Shown one piece after another: positions 6,790 through 16,100 of a stretch of 53,656 nt of DNA (positions are counted from its first letter, which is position 1; every line of letters begins with the position of its first letter). The stretch covers positions 1 through 53,656 of the forward strand of contig JQDQ01000168.1 of assembly GCA_000747625.2 (NCBI GenBank), read 5' to 3'. The stretch is from Smithella sp. SCADC. Its GTDB lineage: Bacteria; Desulfobacterota; Syntrophia; Syntrophales; Smithellaceae. Under the pieces are notes generated by a model that saw only the letters and a list, made by a program, of their open reading frames with translations, searched no databases and was not told where the DNA came from. Both the position numbers and the translations under genes were made by a program.

Positions 6790-7899
6790 ATGACTCAGTA
6801 TTTATGGAAACGTCCTGATTGGACTCATTTCAGATGGAAGAATGAAGACATTCTTTTTGCGCTTGGTGAATGCCGGTTGCTGCAGGGAAAACTCTTGAGT
6901 AAAGTGACCGATCTTGGATTTCTCCACGAAAACCAGGCCCAGCTTGAAATATTAACTGGGGAGACCTTAAAAACCGCCTTAATCGAAGGCGAGAGCCTCA
7001 ATGCTCAGACCGTTAGATCGTCGGTTGCAAGAAAGCTCGGGCTCCTTTCGGCGGGACTGAGAGTAGACCATTATATTGACGGACTCGTCTCTATTCTCCT
7101 TGATGCCACAAAAAATCATGATGAACCTCTTACACAGAAACGTCTTTTCGGCTGGCAGGCGGCACTTTTTCCGACGGGCTATTCCGGTATCCACAAAATC
7201 AGAGTAGGTAAATGGCGGGGGGATAAGCCCATGCGCGTCGTGTCGGGTCCCGTCGGTCATGAAAATATTCATTTTGAAGCGCCTCCCTCTGAGCGCATAC
7301 CCGTGGAAATAGGCTGGTTTCTTGAATGGTGGAAGGTGAGCCGGGGCAATTTGGAAGGATTGTTGCGGGCGGCCATTGCTCAATTCTGGTTTGTGACCAT
7401 CCATCCATTCGAGGATGGCAACGGCCGTATCGCCAGAGCCTTGACCGATATGGCCCTGTCACAGGATGACCGGCAATCGATAAGGTATTATAGTCTTTCT
7501 TCTCAAATTATGGCAGAGCGGAATGCCTATTATAATGTTCTTGAATACTGCCAGAAGCATGATGGCGACATTACGGAATGGCTCAATTGGTTTCTTGGCT
7601 GTTTCTGCAGGGCCATCAAGAGTTCTGAAGAAATGTTGGCGACAGTCCTTAATAAGGCCTCATTCTGGAAATCACATTCGAACTTTTCACTAACGGAGCG
7701 GCAGCGTAAAGTCATAAACCGGTTGCTCGATGCAGGAAAGGGCGGTTTTACAGGTGGACTTACAACCAAAAAATATGTTTCTCTGGCCAAAGTCAGCAGA
7801 GCTACAGCCTTTAGGGAGATAGAGCACCTTATGAAACTTGGAATACTTAAACAGAATCCCGGCAGAGGCAGGAATGTAAGCTATGATTTGAATTGGTAG
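6790..7899 (+). CDS. Fic-domain protein (putative AMP-transferase) with C-terminal winged helix
   Basis: A 369-residue Fic protein. These enzymes usually transfer AMP from ATP to a protein hydroxyl. The catalytic motif HPFEDGNGR is intact at residues 205-213, with the nucleophile-activating His205. An inhibitory helix motif of the class II type ([S/T]xxxE[G/N]) is seen as TALIEG at residues 62-67, so the enzyme is probably held inactive until that Glu is displaced. The N-terminal part resembles the DUF4172 domain often fused to Fic. The C-terminal 80 residues (LTERQRKVINRLLDAG, then TKKYVSLAKVSRATAFREIEHL) look like a winged helix-turn-helix DNA-binding domain. The gene stands alone between repeats, behind its own operator, with no antitoxin-like partner. 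Target unknown. Confidence 0.92.
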   Translation: MTQYLWKRPDWTHFRWKNEDILFALGECRLLQGKLLSKVTDLGFLHENQAQLEILTGETLKTALIEGESLNAQTVRSSVARKLGLLSAGLRVDHYIDGLVSILLDATKNHDEPLTQKRLFGWQAALFPTGYSGIHKIRVGKWRGDKPMRVVSGPVGHENIHFEAPPSERIPVEIGWFLEWWKVSRGNLEGLLRAAIAQFWFVTIHPFEDGNGRIARALTDMALSQDDRQSIRYYSLSSQIMAERNAYYNVLEYCQKHDGDITEWLNWFLGCFCRAIKSSEEMLATVLNKASFWKSHSNFSLTERQRKVINRLLDAGKGGFTGGLTTKKYVSLAKVSRATAFREIEHLMKLGILKQNPGRGRNVSYDLNW

Positions 7900-8044
7900 C
7901 AGATGTGAATTGAGTCAGTGAAATGAAGAACACCTGTTCGCCGATTATCTCGATATGAATTTTAAATTACGTCATTAATCATGTTCTCCGAGTGCTTTAA
8001 TGTTTTTTGACTAATCTCCATAAAATGTGCTAAACATCTTAATA

Positions 8045-8171
8045 TGTCCTCCGCTGGCGGAGGTGTCCCGAAGGGACGGAGGTGGACAAAGAAATGTTGG
8101 ACTGTAGTTCGAATGAATATTAAAGCTTAATTGAAAAATCCACCCCCTTGATCCCCCGCCGGCGGGGGACA
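8045..8171. repeat. GC-rich hairpin-ended repeat, family 2, copy A (abuts hflX)
   Basis: The left end TGTCCTCCGCTGGCGGAGG is followed by GTCCC-GAAG-GGGAC-like pairing and GGAGGTGGA. The right end is TCCACCCCCTTGATCCCCC followed by GCCGGCGGGGGACA. The AT-rich core between the ends differs from the other copies. Its right border falls exactly where the hflX start would be expected. The remaining gap after fic (7900-8044) shows nothing recognisable. Confidence 0.85.
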
Positions 8172-8187
8172 TAAAAGGAAAACGGCT

Positions 8188-9831
8188 ATCAACAAGATTT
8201 TCGGAAATACAACAGGTTTACGCGCCGCGCAAATAAAACAGATTGAACGCCTCGGCCATAAAGGTATCCCGCCGGAAAATATCATCACCAACGATCTGGC
8301 CCGGCAATTATCTTCTATTTCCCGTGAAATCAACCGGCAAATCGGCCTGCTCATCAGCCGCAAGGGCGAAATCAGTTCCGTTATCGTCGGCGATCATAAA
8401 AGTATTTTAATTCCCAATCTGGACGGATTCCGTTCTTCCTCTCTGCGCTTTAAAGGATTGCGGCTGATTCACACGCATTTAAACGGCGAGGAACTTTCCG
8501 GCGAGGATTTAACAGACCTGTCCCATCTGCGGCTTGATCTCATCGGGGCGCTGGAAGTCAAGGAAGACGGCTCTCCCGGCGTGATGCACCGGGCGCATCT
8601 CATCGCAGAAAATCCAGAGGGGAACTACTGGCTGATAATGAAGCCTGAAGAACCGCACCGGATGCAGATAAATTTTCTTTCCTTCATACAGGCGCTGGAG
8701 GATGAGTTTGCAAGGAAACAGAAATCACGGAAAATTGACGCGGCGGAAAAAGCCATTCTTCTGCGTGTGGAGAAGAATCCGCTCGCCGGAGCTGAAACAT
8801 CGCTTGCGGAACTGGCCCAACTGGCGCGCACCTGCGGCGTCGAAGTTTTTGATTCCATCGTGCAGTATCGTCCTCAACCCGATCCTAAATTCATGGTCGG
8901 ACGGGGAAAGCTATCCGCCATCGATCTGCGGGCTTCGCAGATCGGCGCCAATATGCTCATTTTCGACCACGAGCTGACGCCGGCACAGGCCCGTTCCATC
9001 AGCAATTTTACCGGATTGAAAATTATCGACCGCACACAGGTCATTCTGGATATTTTCGCCAGACGCGCGCACAGCCGCGAAGGAAAAATTCAGGTGGAAC
9101 TGGCCCAGCTCAGATACCGCCTGCCGCGCCTGACTCATGTGGATACTTCCCTTTCCCGTCTGGCCGGCGGCATCGGTGGCATTGGTCCCGGCGAAACAAA
9201 ACTGGAAATTGACCGCCGCCGCATCCGCGAGCGTATTCACCGCCTGGAAAAGGATTTAAAAGCGATAACAAAATCACGGCGGCAACGCTCCAGCAGAAGA
9301 GAAAAAACAGGACTGCCCATTATTTCCATCGTCGGTTATACCAACGCGGGCAAATCCACGCTGCTCAACACCCTGACCCAAAGCTCGGTTTTAGTTGAAG
9401 ATAAACTCTTCGCCACGCTGGACACAAAAAGCGCCCGCCTGCGTTTTCCTCAGGACACGGAAGCGATTATCACCGACACGGTCGGCTTTATCCGCAGTCT
9501 GCCGGGGGAATTATTCACCGCTTTCCGGGCTACACTGGACGAACTGCTCGATGCCGACATTCTCCTGCATGTTATTGATGCGAGCAGCAGTCAGTTTGAA
9601 GAACAAATCGCCGCCGTGGAAAAAATTCTGGAAGATCTGGAAATTAACGGCAAGCCAACCATCCGGGTGCTCAACAAATCCGACCGCGTTGCCGACAAAG
9701 AAATGCTTCAAAATCTCTGTCGTCGTCTGGATGCTGTCGCTGTTTCGGCGCTGGATAAACGAACTCTTTTCGTATTGATGGAAAAAATAGAATCGTTGCT
9801 TGCAGGTAAACACAACTTTTCTCCGCGCTGA
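8188..9831 (+). CDS. hflX: GTPase HflX (long form), start codon apparently lost
   Basis: HflX is a ribosome-associated GTPase that splits stalled ribosomes under stress. The GTPase motifs are GYTNAGKST (about residues 384-392), DTVGF, NKSD and a SALDK end segment. Upstream lies the glycine-rich GGIGGIGPGETKLE linker. Coding similarity begins well before the first usual start codon: residues such as NKIFGNTTGLRAAQIKQIER and LSREINRQIGLLI match the N-terminal domain of long HflX proteins. In that frame the only stop is TGA at 8149-8151. From there to TTG 8458 there is no ATG, GTG or TTG. I place the start at ATC 8188, 8 nt after AAAAGGA, giving 547 residues. Alternatives are TTG 8458, losing about 90 residues, or a damaged gene. 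The left border is a palindromic repeat. Confidence 0.85.
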   Translation: MNKIFGNTTGLRAAQIKQIERLGHKGIPPENIITNDLARQLSSISREINRQIGLLISRKGEISSVIVGDHKSILIPNLDGFRSSSLRFKGLRLIHTHLNGEELSGEDLTDLSHLRLDLIGALEVKEDGSPGVMHRAHLIAENPEGNYWLIMKPEEPHRMQINFLSFIQALEDEFARKQKSRKIDAAEKAILLRVEKNPLAGAETSLAELAQLARTCGVEVFDSIVQYRPQPDPKFMVGRGKLSAIDLRASQIGANMLIFDHELTPAQARSISNFTGLKIIDRTQVILDIFARRAHSREGKIQVELAQLRYRLPRLTHVDTSLSRLAGGIGGIGPGETKLEIDRRRIRERIHRLEKDLKAITKSRRQRSSRREKTGLPIISIVGYTNAGKSTLLNTLTQSSVLVEDKLFATLDTKSARLRFPQDTEAIITDTVGFIRSLPGELFTAFRATLDELLDADILLHVIDASSSQFEEQIAAVEKILEDLEINGKPTIRVLNKSDRVADKEMLQNLCRRLDAVAVSALDKRTLFVLMEKIESLLAGKHNFSPR

Positions 9832-9854
9832 TTTTGTGCTATGGAGAGTTAATA

Positions 9855-10087
9855 AAGCTGTCATTCCCGCGAAGTGCCCGTCGGGGTAAATCCCGATTCG
9901 AAGCTGGGCGTATGAGACTGTGTCATAATTGCAAATATGGATTGTGTGCAATAAGTAATGTCCCCCGCTGGCGGGGGCAGGGGGTGGATTCTTTTAAAAC
10001 ATATCTAATTTTGGCCAGTTACGCATTACATGAATTTTATCCACCTCCGTCCCGATTGCATCGGGACACCTCCGCCAGCGGAGGACA
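9855..10087. repeat. Hairpin-ended repeat, family 2, copy B, with shared flank
   Basis: The core 9959-10087 starts TGTCCCCCGCTGGCGGGGG and ends CCTCCGCCAGCGGAGGACA, with CAGGGGGTGGA and TCCACCTCCGTCCCGAT just inside. The flank from about 9855 (TCATTCCCGCGAAG, ATTGCAAATATGGATTGTGTG) also matches copy C at 28964-29185, which lies in opposite orientation. The internal segment CAGTTACG-ATTACATGAATTTTATCC is shared too. The unit is therefore larger than the hairpins. It fills nearly all of the gap between hflX and the por genes. Confidence 0.85.
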
Positions 10088-10118
10088 TTAAAATGAATAT
10101 GGAAAAAGCAGTACATTC

Positions 10119-10679
10119 ATGAATAAGGAATTTGTTGAAATACGCTGGCATGGCCGCGGCGGCCAGGGCGCCATAACGGCGGCAAAGATTGTTGCCGGAG
10201 TTGCCTTTATTTCCGGTTATTCAGGGGTTGTTATGGCCCCGACTTTCGGCACGGAGCGCCGTGGAGCGCCGGTTACGACATCTCTGAAAATATCCAAAGA
10301 AAAAATTTACGATTTATCACCCATAGAAGAACCTGATATTATTGTTGTTCTTGACCATCTGCTGCTTTCCGAAGGGGATGTAACCTGCGGACTCAAACCC
10401 GGTGGAATCATCGTTTTGAACACACCAAAAGCTTTTGAAACATACAATTTCAAAAATTACAGGCTGGCAACCGCAGACATAACGGCTATATCGGTAGAGG
10501 CAGGCCTTCCTCATGGCATAATCAATACGGGGATCATCGGTTCCTTTGCGAAAGCCACAAATCTCCTGAATTTTGATACTCTGACTAAAGGCATTGAAGA
10601 GGAATTCAGGACAAGAAATCCCCAAAAGAACTCATTAGCCGCCAAAATAGCCTTTGAAAAAACTGTGACGGGAGGTTGA
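10119..10679 (+). CDS. porC: Pyruvate/2-oxoacid:ferredoxin oxidoreductase gamma subunit
   Basis: Gamma subunit (186 residues) of a four-subunit 2-oxoacid:ferredoxin oxidoreductase, which oxidises pyruvate with CoA to acetyl-CoA and CO2 and reduces ferredoxin, or runs in reverse. The family opening EIRWHGRGGQGAITAAKIVAG is clear, as are FGTERRGAPV and the central LDHLLL segment. It is the first gene of the compact order gamma-delta-alpha-beta seen in archaea and anaerobic bacteria. ATG 10119 has only a weak ribosome binding site and lies just after a palindromic repeat. Ferredoxin is presumably the electron link to other redox enzymes. Confidence 0.93.
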   Translation: MNKEFVEIRWHGRGGQGAITAAKIVAGVAFISGYSGVVMAPTFGTERRGAPVTTSLKISKEKIYDLSPIEEPDIIVVLDHLLLSEGDVTCGLKPGGIIVLNTPKAFETYNFKNYRLATADITAISVEAGLPHGIINTGIIGSFAKATNLLNFDTLTKGIEEEFRTRNPQKNSLAAKIAFEKTVTGG

Positions 10680-10681
10680 AA

Positions 10682-10990
10682 ATGGGCACGAGAAACTACA
10701 GAAGAAAAACTTCCCACAGCGAGCCGGGGCCGGGTGACGGCGGAAGGACCGGTTCGTGGAGGGTGGAGCGGCCGGTAATAAATACAAGCCTCTGCATTCC
10801 CTGCAAGAGGAAAGCCGAGGCCTGTTTCATCTGCTGGTTGCTCTGTCCGGATGTTGTCATCTCCCGGACGATACCGCCGGAAATCGATCTGGAATACTGC
10901 AAGGGATGCGGTATCTGCGCTGAAGAATGCCCGACCAAAGCCATCACGATGGTGGACGAAGCGGCATTCTCCAAAGAGGAAAAGGATTAG
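10682..10990 (+). CDS. porD: Pyruvate:ferredoxin oxidoreductase delta subunit, ferredoxin-like
   Basis: Ferredoxin-type delta subunit. ATG 10682 follows GGGAGG and lies 2 nt after the gamma stop. The opening basic region leads into TGSWRVERPVI, the usual PorD lead-in. The second cluster motif is canonical (CKGCGICAEECP). The first is unusual: it reads CIPCKRKAEACFICWLLCP, so the normal CxxCxxCxxxCP spacing is broken by about six extra residues before the last three cysteines. Four cysteines still lie close enough to hold a cluster, but the ligand set is uncertain. Length is near the family norm. Confidence 0.9.
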   Translation: MGTRNYRRKTSHSEPGPGDGGRTGSWRVERPVINTSLCIPCKRKAEACFICWLLCPDVVISRTIPPEIDLEYCKGCGICAEECPTKAITMVDEAAFSKEEKD

Positions 10991-10995
10991 GCGCC

Positions 10996-12195
10996 ATGCA
11001 TATTATAGAAAACGGAAATGTTGCCGCAGCTTTGGGCGTTATGCTATGCCGTGCCAATGTTATTGCCGCCTATCCCATTACTCCTCAGACTCCTCTGACA
11101 GAAAAACTCTCCGAGTATGTGGAATCCGGTAAAATGAAAGCCGAATACATTCCGGTCGAGAGCGAGCATTCCGCTCTGGCCGTGTGCATCGCCGCATCAT
11201 CAGCCGGAGGAAGATCCTTTACCGCCACCAGCGCCAACGGGCTGCTCTATATGCACGAACAGGTTCAGTGGGCGGCAGGCGCCAGACTTCCCATTGTGAT
11301 GTGCGTCGTCAATCGCGCGGTAGGCGCTCCCTGGAACGTCTGGAATGACCAGCAGGATTCGATTTCACAACGCGATACCGGCTGGATACAGATATACTGC
11401 GCTGACCATCAACAGATAATTGATTCGGTCATCAAAGCCTATTGGCTCGCGGAGAAGGTAAGCATCCCGATCATGGTCTGCTATGACGGCTATATTTTAT
11501 CGCATACCTACATGCCCTTTGATGTGCCGGATCAGGAAAAGGTCGATGCCTTTCTGCCGCCGTTTAAACCGGATTACGCTCTGAATCCCGATGAGCCTGC
11601 CAATCTCAATACGGTAACGCTTCCTGACGTCAGGCTTGATGTCAGGGGTGAGCTCGCTCACGGCTATATGGAGATCAGATATCTGCTTCATGAAGAGATG
11701 CGAAAGGCGCTTACCGTGGCCGCGGAAGCGGAAAAAAGATTTGCCGGTATATTTGGCCGGGGCGGCGACCCTTATATAGAACCTTATCTTTGTGATGATG
11801 CCGAATATGTTGCGGTCGGACTAGGCTCTCTGACTTACCAGTTGCGTGTTTGCGTGGATGCCTTGAGAAAAGAAGGCATCAAAATCGGCGTGATGGGCGT
11901 TCGTTTTTACCGGCCATTCCCGGATGTTGCACTGGCCAATGCCCTGAAAGGGAAAAAAGGCGTGATCGTTTTTGAAAAGGCATTAAGTTACGGTTATGAA
12001 GGAGCTCTGGTTTCGGATTTAAAATCGGCGCTTTATGAAAATCTTGCCGGTACCGGCGCTCTGCCTGTTGTACAAAATTTTATCGCGGGAATAGGCGGCC
12101 GCAATATTTTGACAGGAGATTTGACACATAATCTCCGGGCAGCGACAAAAGGCAGGGTTGCGCAGGAACCCGTTTGGATAGGGCTCGATTTCTAG
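10996..12195 (+). CDS. porA: Pyruvate:ferredoxin oxidoreductase alpha subunit
   Basis: Alpha subunit of the 2-oxoacid:ferredoxin oxidoreductase, about 399 residues from ATG 10996. That start is chosen because the protein then opens MHIIENGNVAAALGV, as in PorA, 5 nt after the delta stop. The signature AYPITPQTPLTEKL comes near residue 22, followed by the conserved ESEHSAL and TATSANGLLYMHEQV. The second half (YVAVGLGSL, then MGVRFYRPFP) is the C-terminal transketolase-like domain that binds substrate and CoA. The PITPQT form is typical of enzymes acting on pyruvate or branched 2-oxoacids. Pyruvate is favoured together with the beta subunit sequence, but is not proved. Confidence 0.93.
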   Translation: MHIIENGNVAAALGVMLCRANVIAAYPITPQTPLTEKLSEYVESGKMKAEYIPVESEHSALAVCIAASSAGGRSFTATSANGLLYMHEQVQWAAGARLPIVMCVVNRAVGAPWNVWNDQQDSISQRDTGWIQIYCADHQQIIDSVIKAYWLAEKVSIPIMVCYDGYILSHTYMPFDVPDQEKVDAFLPPFKPDYALNPDEPANLNTVTLPDVRLDVRGELAHGYMEIRYLLHEEMRKALTVAAEAEKRFAGIFGRGGDPYIEPYLCDDAEYVAVGLGSLTYQLRVCVDALRKEGIKIGVMGVRFYRPFPDVALANALKGKKGVIVFEKALSYGYEGALVSDLKSALYENLAGTGALPVVQNFIAGIGGRNILTGDLTHNLRAATKGRVAQEPVWIGLDF

Positions 12196-12203
12196 GAGAA
12201 TCA

Positions 12204-13106
12204 ATGCAGGCGAAGACTACAATTTTAAGTTTACCGGCAGAAGAATTTGTCCATCCGGGAACAAGAGCATGTACCGGATGCGCCCTGGCCATCGCCTACC
12301 GGATAGGCCTCAAGGCTCTGGGTAAGGATACGATCCTTGTTGTGCCGCCGAGTTGTCTTACGGTGCTTCAGGGACTCTTTCCGATTGCCTCGACAAAGCT
12401 TCCCTGCCTGAATGTAACCTTTGCCTCCACAGCCGCCGCCGCCACAGGAATTCTGGCCACACTGAAGGTACAGGGCAGGGATAAGATTAAAGTGGCCGCA
12501 TGGGCAGGAGACGGCGGAACGAGCGACATCGGTTTGCAGGCTTTATCGGGCGCGGCAGAACGTGGCGATAAATTCATCTATCTTTGCTACGATAATGAAG
12601 GGTATATGAACACCGGTGTTCAACGCTCAGGCACGACCCCGATCGGCGCCATCACCGCCAATACGCCGTTCAAGGGAAAGCTGCAGCAGAAAAAAGATGT
12701 GCCGGCAATCATGGCGGCGCATAAGTTAAGCTATGTTGCCACCTGCTCTGCCGCCTACCCGCTGGATCTTTTCGACAAGATAAGAAAATGCGTTGATCTG
12801 CCGGGCACCAAATACATTCACATCCATATTCCCTGCCCGCCGGGCTGGGGATATGACCCTCGCTATGGAATAAAAATCGGACGGCTGGCCGTGGAAACCG
12901 GATATTATGATCTCTATGAAATAATCAACGGCGAGTTCAAATTGACTGCCGCATCAGAAAAGCTGGTGGAAAAACACAAGCTGATACCGGTGCGTGAATA
13001 CTTCCGCACGCAGTCGCGTTTTAAAGTTCTTACGGATGCACAAATAACCGATATTCAAAAAGAGATCGATAAGAAATGGAATGAGTATTACAAAAAGGAA
13101 GATTGA
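12204..13106 (+). CDS. porB: Pyruvate:ferredoxin oxidoreductase beta subunit, TPP-binding
   Basis: The thiamine diphosphate-binding beta subunit, 300 residues from ATG 12204, which follows TAGGAGAA 8 nt after alpha ends. The TPP motif is GDGGTSDIGLQALSGAAERG near residue 100, closed by CYDNEGYMNTGVQRS near residue 130. Cluster cysteines include those in RACTGCALA at the N-terminus (single 4Fe-4S cluster with a later Cys). The GGTSDIGLQALSG and NEGYMNTG-QRSG strings are those of pyruvate rather than 2-oxoglutarate enzymes. The gene is followed after 42 nt by the glycogen debranching gene on the same strand, so por and glycogen genes may be co-transcribed. Confidence 0.93.
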   Translation: MQAKTTILSLPAEEFVHPGTRACTGCALAIAYRIGLKALGKDTILVVPPSCLTVLQGLFPIASTKLPCLNVTFASTAAAATGILATLKVQGRDKIKVAAWAGDGGTSDIGLQALSGAAERGDKFIYLCYDNEGYMNTGVQRSGTTPIGAITANTPFKGKLQQKKDVPAIMAAHKLSYVATCSAAYPLDLFDKIRKCVDLPGTKYIHIHIPCPPGWGYDPRYGIKIGRLAVETGYYDLYEIINGEFKLTAASEKLVEKHKLIPVREYFRTQSRFKVLTDAQITDIQKEIDKKWNEYYKKED

Positions 13107-13148
13107 CACTATAAATTATCAAAGAGTAATCTTTAAACGGTCAAAGCG

Positions 13149-16100
13149 ATGAGCACCAAAAATAAAATTCATCAGCATCCTGAACCCGGCTCCCGAAAGA
13201 TTATGTTTCGCGGAGATACTGTAACCTTTACGCTTTCATTGGATAAAGAATCGCAAGGTAAAGCCTGGGTGCGCACCAATATAGGCCATGCCTCCATAGC
13301 CAGAAAAGCCGTTATCGATTCGCTGGACAGGAATTTGCCATTGCAGGGAACTGAATGGTTCGATATCCCCATGCGACAGGTTGATTCTCATCATTTTTCG
13401 GTAATGCTGCCTTTGAGTGAGGTGGGACATTTCGAAGCAAAATGCTTTTTCATGTCCGCCGGCAAAACAAAACCTCTCTGGCCGGAAGGCGATAACATCA
13501 CCATCAATGTGGAACCGGCAGATTCGTGTTGCGCTAATATCATTTACAACGCTTTTGTAAGGCAATTTGGGAAAAACAAAAATGGACAACATTCTCCAGA
13601 TGATTCAGACAAATTGTGCATCTTGCACCTTGATAAAAAAGAATATACCGTTATTCCCCGATCAGGCACTTTTCGCGATTTGATTGCCGAACTGGATTTC
13701 ATTGTCGGCAAACTTGGTTGTCGATTTGTGCACCTTCTTCCCATTTCTCCGACACCGACAACTTACGGCCGCATGGGAAGGTTTGGAAGCCCTTACGCGG
13801 CTTTGCATTTCACAGGAATCGATCCGGCGCTCGCTGAGTTTGATATTAAAGCCACCCCCCTCGAGCAATTTGGCGAACTGCTGGATGCCATTCATGCCCG
13901 CAAAGGCAAACTGATGATCGACATCGCCGTTAATCATACCGGTTGGGCTGCCAGCCTTCACGAAACCCATCCTCACTGGTTGCTACGCGACCATACCGGC
14001 GATATCCGCAGGCCCGGCGCGTGGGGCGTTGTCTGGCAGGATTTGACCAGTCTTGATTATTCTCAGCAGGACCTTTGGAAATATATTGCTCATGTATTTC
14101 TGACATGGTGCCGTCGCGGGGTAGACGGATTTCGATGCGACGCCGGATACATGATTCCATTGCCTGCATGGACCTATATTATCGCTATGGTCAGGGAACA
14201 GTTTCCGGAAACAATTTTTCTACTGGAAGGACTGGGAGGCAGAATATCGGTAACCCGGGATTTGCTCAATCATGCCGATTTTAATTGGGCATATTCAGAA
14301 CTTTTTCAGAATTACGATCGGATACAAATCGAAAATTATCTGCCTGAAGCTATCGACATATCAAATACAGACGGAATTGCGGTGCATTACGCGGAAACCC
14401 ACGACAACAACAGACTGGCCTCCCGCTCCAGGATCTATGCCAGGATGCGCACCGCCCTGTGCGCGCTGTGCTCACATCAGGGAGCATTCGGATTTGCCAA
14501 CGGAGTAGAATGGTTTGCTGACAAAAAGATAAGCGTTCATGAAGCCCATCCGCTAAACTGGGGAAGTGCGGAAAATCAGGTAGATCATATTCGCAGGCTG
14601 AATATATTGCTCCGCTCCCATCCGGTTTTTTTTGAAAAAGTTGATTTAAAACTTATTCAAAATGGCGAAGGCAACGTTATTGTATTGCTGCGACGACACG
14701 TTCCGTCCGGGAAAAAACTGGTCATCGTTGCTAACCTGGACGATAAAAAAACGGCAGAAGCAATTTGGGTATTTCAGGCAGACATGGCTATCGGCCCATG
14801 GATTGATCTCTTGACCGAAAGAAAGATAGAGGTAATAACCGGCCCGGATTATCATACATGCAAACTTTCTCCCGGCGAGGTGTTGTGTCTGACAGTAGAC
14901 GAAAAAGATTTAGATTTGCTCAAGCAACCGGAAAGCCTTTCTTTTCTCCCTGAACGTTTATTGTTCCGGAAGTTCAAGGTGAAAGCGATGGAAGTGTTCT
15001 GCTTCTATCACGGAACACAAGATATATCTGACTTCGACTTAATTACGGCAACAAAACAGTTAAGTGATAATCCTGTGGAATTTTGTCGTTCTTTTAATCC
15101 GGATAACCAGGAACACAGGGTTATTTTCTGGCAATGGCCCCGTGACCTCAAACGCGAAGTCATTCTGCCACCCGGACATTTTCTGCTGGTGAAGGCGGAC
15201 AATCCCTTTCGCGCCACCATCATTGACGGATATGAAGAAAATGAACGGGTAATCGTCAGCGAGGAAAGCCTGCCCCAAAATGACGGAACTCATTTCCTCC
15301 TGTTTACGCCCTGTAAAGATATTTCGACAGCAACGCATCTTACATTACGAGTCACTGTATATGAAGGACAAAGAACCCGTCATGAAGATTCCTCTCTACT
15401 TTTCTTAACCGAAACGCCATGTCCGGAATCACCTGCCATGATCAAACGTAACGATCTCATGCAGGGCAATCATATATTTTTATCCACAAACGGCATCGGT
15501 GGCATGTGCAGAGCGAACATAAAGTGGGGGAAACTGAACAGTAAATATGACGCGCTTTTGGCAGCCAATCTCAATCCGCTTTCCCCGGAAGACAGACAAA
15601 TTATGTTTACGCGCTGCCGGGCATGGATTGTCTATCAGGGGTATTCCCAGGAAATTTGTTTTGACAATCTTGATCATTTTAGGACTGAAGGCAACCAGGG
15701 ATTCTGGAAATACGAAATTCCAACCGGACAGGGCGAGCGAATTGACCTTCTGATCGCGGTAAAAATGATTCAGGGGGAGAATACCGTTCTGCTTGAGTTT
15801 CATCGTTTGTCTGCAAAATCGATCAAGGGAAAACTCGACGACAAAGAATCCGTCCAGTTGATTTTACGACCTGACATAGAAAACAGAAATTTTCATGAAA
15901 ATACCAAGGCATACAAGGGACCGGAAAATGCCTGGCCTGCCGCTATCACCATCGAACATGACGCATTTATTTTTACACCTTCGCCGGACAGAAAATTGAA
16001 GCTTCATATTTCAAAGGGAGTATTTGTCTCTCAACCGGAATGGTATTATATGGTTCACCGCCCTGCGGAAAAAGAACGTGGTCTGGATCCCGATTCAGAT

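Noticed and set aside
6790..7899. Toxin-antitoxin module built on the Fic protein
   Set aside because: The inhibitory motif is within the same protein and no small partner gene is adjacent, so a two-gene module is not supported.
9855..10118. CRISPR array in the repeat-rich gaps
   Set aside because: The repeats are palindromic units with inverted ends and irregular spacing, not short direct repeats with regular spacers, and no cas genes are near.
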